Shown: in pieces, positions 4,831 to 5,095 of the stretch | How positions within the stretch are numbered: the stretch's first letter is position 1 | Layout: every line of letters starts with the position of its first letter | Assembly (NCBI GenBank): GCA_030609245.1 | Contig: JAUWCP010000178.1 | Span: forward strand, 1 to 5,095 | Origin: Hyphomicrobium sp. | GTDB taxonomy: Bacteria > Pseudomonadota > Alphaproteobacteria > Rhizobiales > Hyphomicrobiaceae | Length of the DNA: 5,095 nucleotides | Reading direction: 5' to 3' | Program-made: the position numbers and the translations under genes | Notes under the pieces: model-generated | The model's database searches: none | What the model saw: the letters and a program-made list of their open reading frames with translations, nothing else | Told to the model about the DNA's origin: nothing

Positions 4831-5095
4831 CTGGTACGGTGCGCGTATCGCTGGCCAGCCGTTCGCAATGTCGACACGGCTGCCGCGCGGCGTTGAGAAC
4901 GGTGGAGACGCAACTGGCTTTGGTGATCAAGCCCAACAGCCGCAGCCAGCGCCGATCGACGTTTCGGGCGTTGCAAGAGGCACGAATTTCGCCGATATAC
5001 GCGCACCCAACGCCAGCACCCACGGAGACACCACCCAGTGCTCACCCCAGACGCCCACGTGCGAACTGGCTTTGCGCACTCAACTGCGGCCAAGC
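4831..5095. other. Right-edge region with no supported gene
   Basis: These 265 bases follow the monooxygenase stop. A 10-bp palindrome GCTGGCCAGC sits at 4850-4859, 19 bases after the stop; it lacks a T tract, so it is not a standard terminator. A plus-strand frame starting ATG at 4868 stays open to the window edge (76 codons) but has no ribosome site and no recognisable motif. Minus-strand frames here read as arginine- and cysteine-rich out-of-frame translation. An 11-bp direct repeat AACTGGCTTTG occurs at 4912-4922 and 5064-5074. Confidence 0.5.

Noticed and set aside
4787..5023. 78-codon minus frame with several cysteines
   Set aside because: Starts at GTG without a ribosome site and runs into the 3' end of the monooxygenase; codon use looks random.
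4912..5074. 11-bp direct repeat AACTGGCTTTG
   Set aside because: Two copies 152 bases apart with no shared flanks or structure; could be chance and no mobile element features are present.

Overview
The window looks like a GC-rich chromosomal segment from an alphaproteobacterium, most likely order Hyphomicrobiales. This rests on family resemblance: an MtnX-like HAD phosphatase, an extensin-like lipoprotein with the SEH...NALDVS and HHDHFHVDL signatures, and an alpha/beta hydrolase lying beside a CHCC zinc-finger protein and an FAD monooxygenase ending in RYDWLYGWR. The genus cannot be read from the sequence. I see no insertion sequence, tRNA, rRNA, CRISPR array or phage gene.

Left part (1-1344): the 5' two thirds of an MtnX-like phosphatase gene runs leftward off the window, from a TTG start at 450. 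A 342-bp divergent gap (451-792) follows, holding a three-copy 15-bp tandem repeat at 686-729 that may be the promoter of the next gene. That gene (793-1257, +) encodes a small exported cysteine-rich protein of unknown function.

Middle (1345-2441): a convergent gene encodes an extensin-like lipoprotein with metal-site residues resembling peptidase families M15/M74. Upstream of it is a 416-bp gap with no convincing protein gene. The gap contains a perfect DnaA box, a second DnaA-box-like 9-mer 52 bp away, and a stretch (about 2231-2439) whose nested inverted repeats fold into a multi-helix structure. This is the best candidate for something undescribed in the window.

Right part (2442-4830): an alpha/beta hydrolase (-) is divergent from a two-gene operon (+), a CHCC zinc-finger protein (NDUFS6 type) and a group A FAD monooxygenase. 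The three share one short regulatory gap with a dyad of CTATC/GATAG half-sites. Together they suggest an oxidation-plus-hydrolysis step on an unidentified small molecule or cofactor; that pathway role is inferred from enzyme class and arrangement only. The last 265 bases (4831-5095) hold no gene I can support, although one plus-strand frame stays open to the edge.
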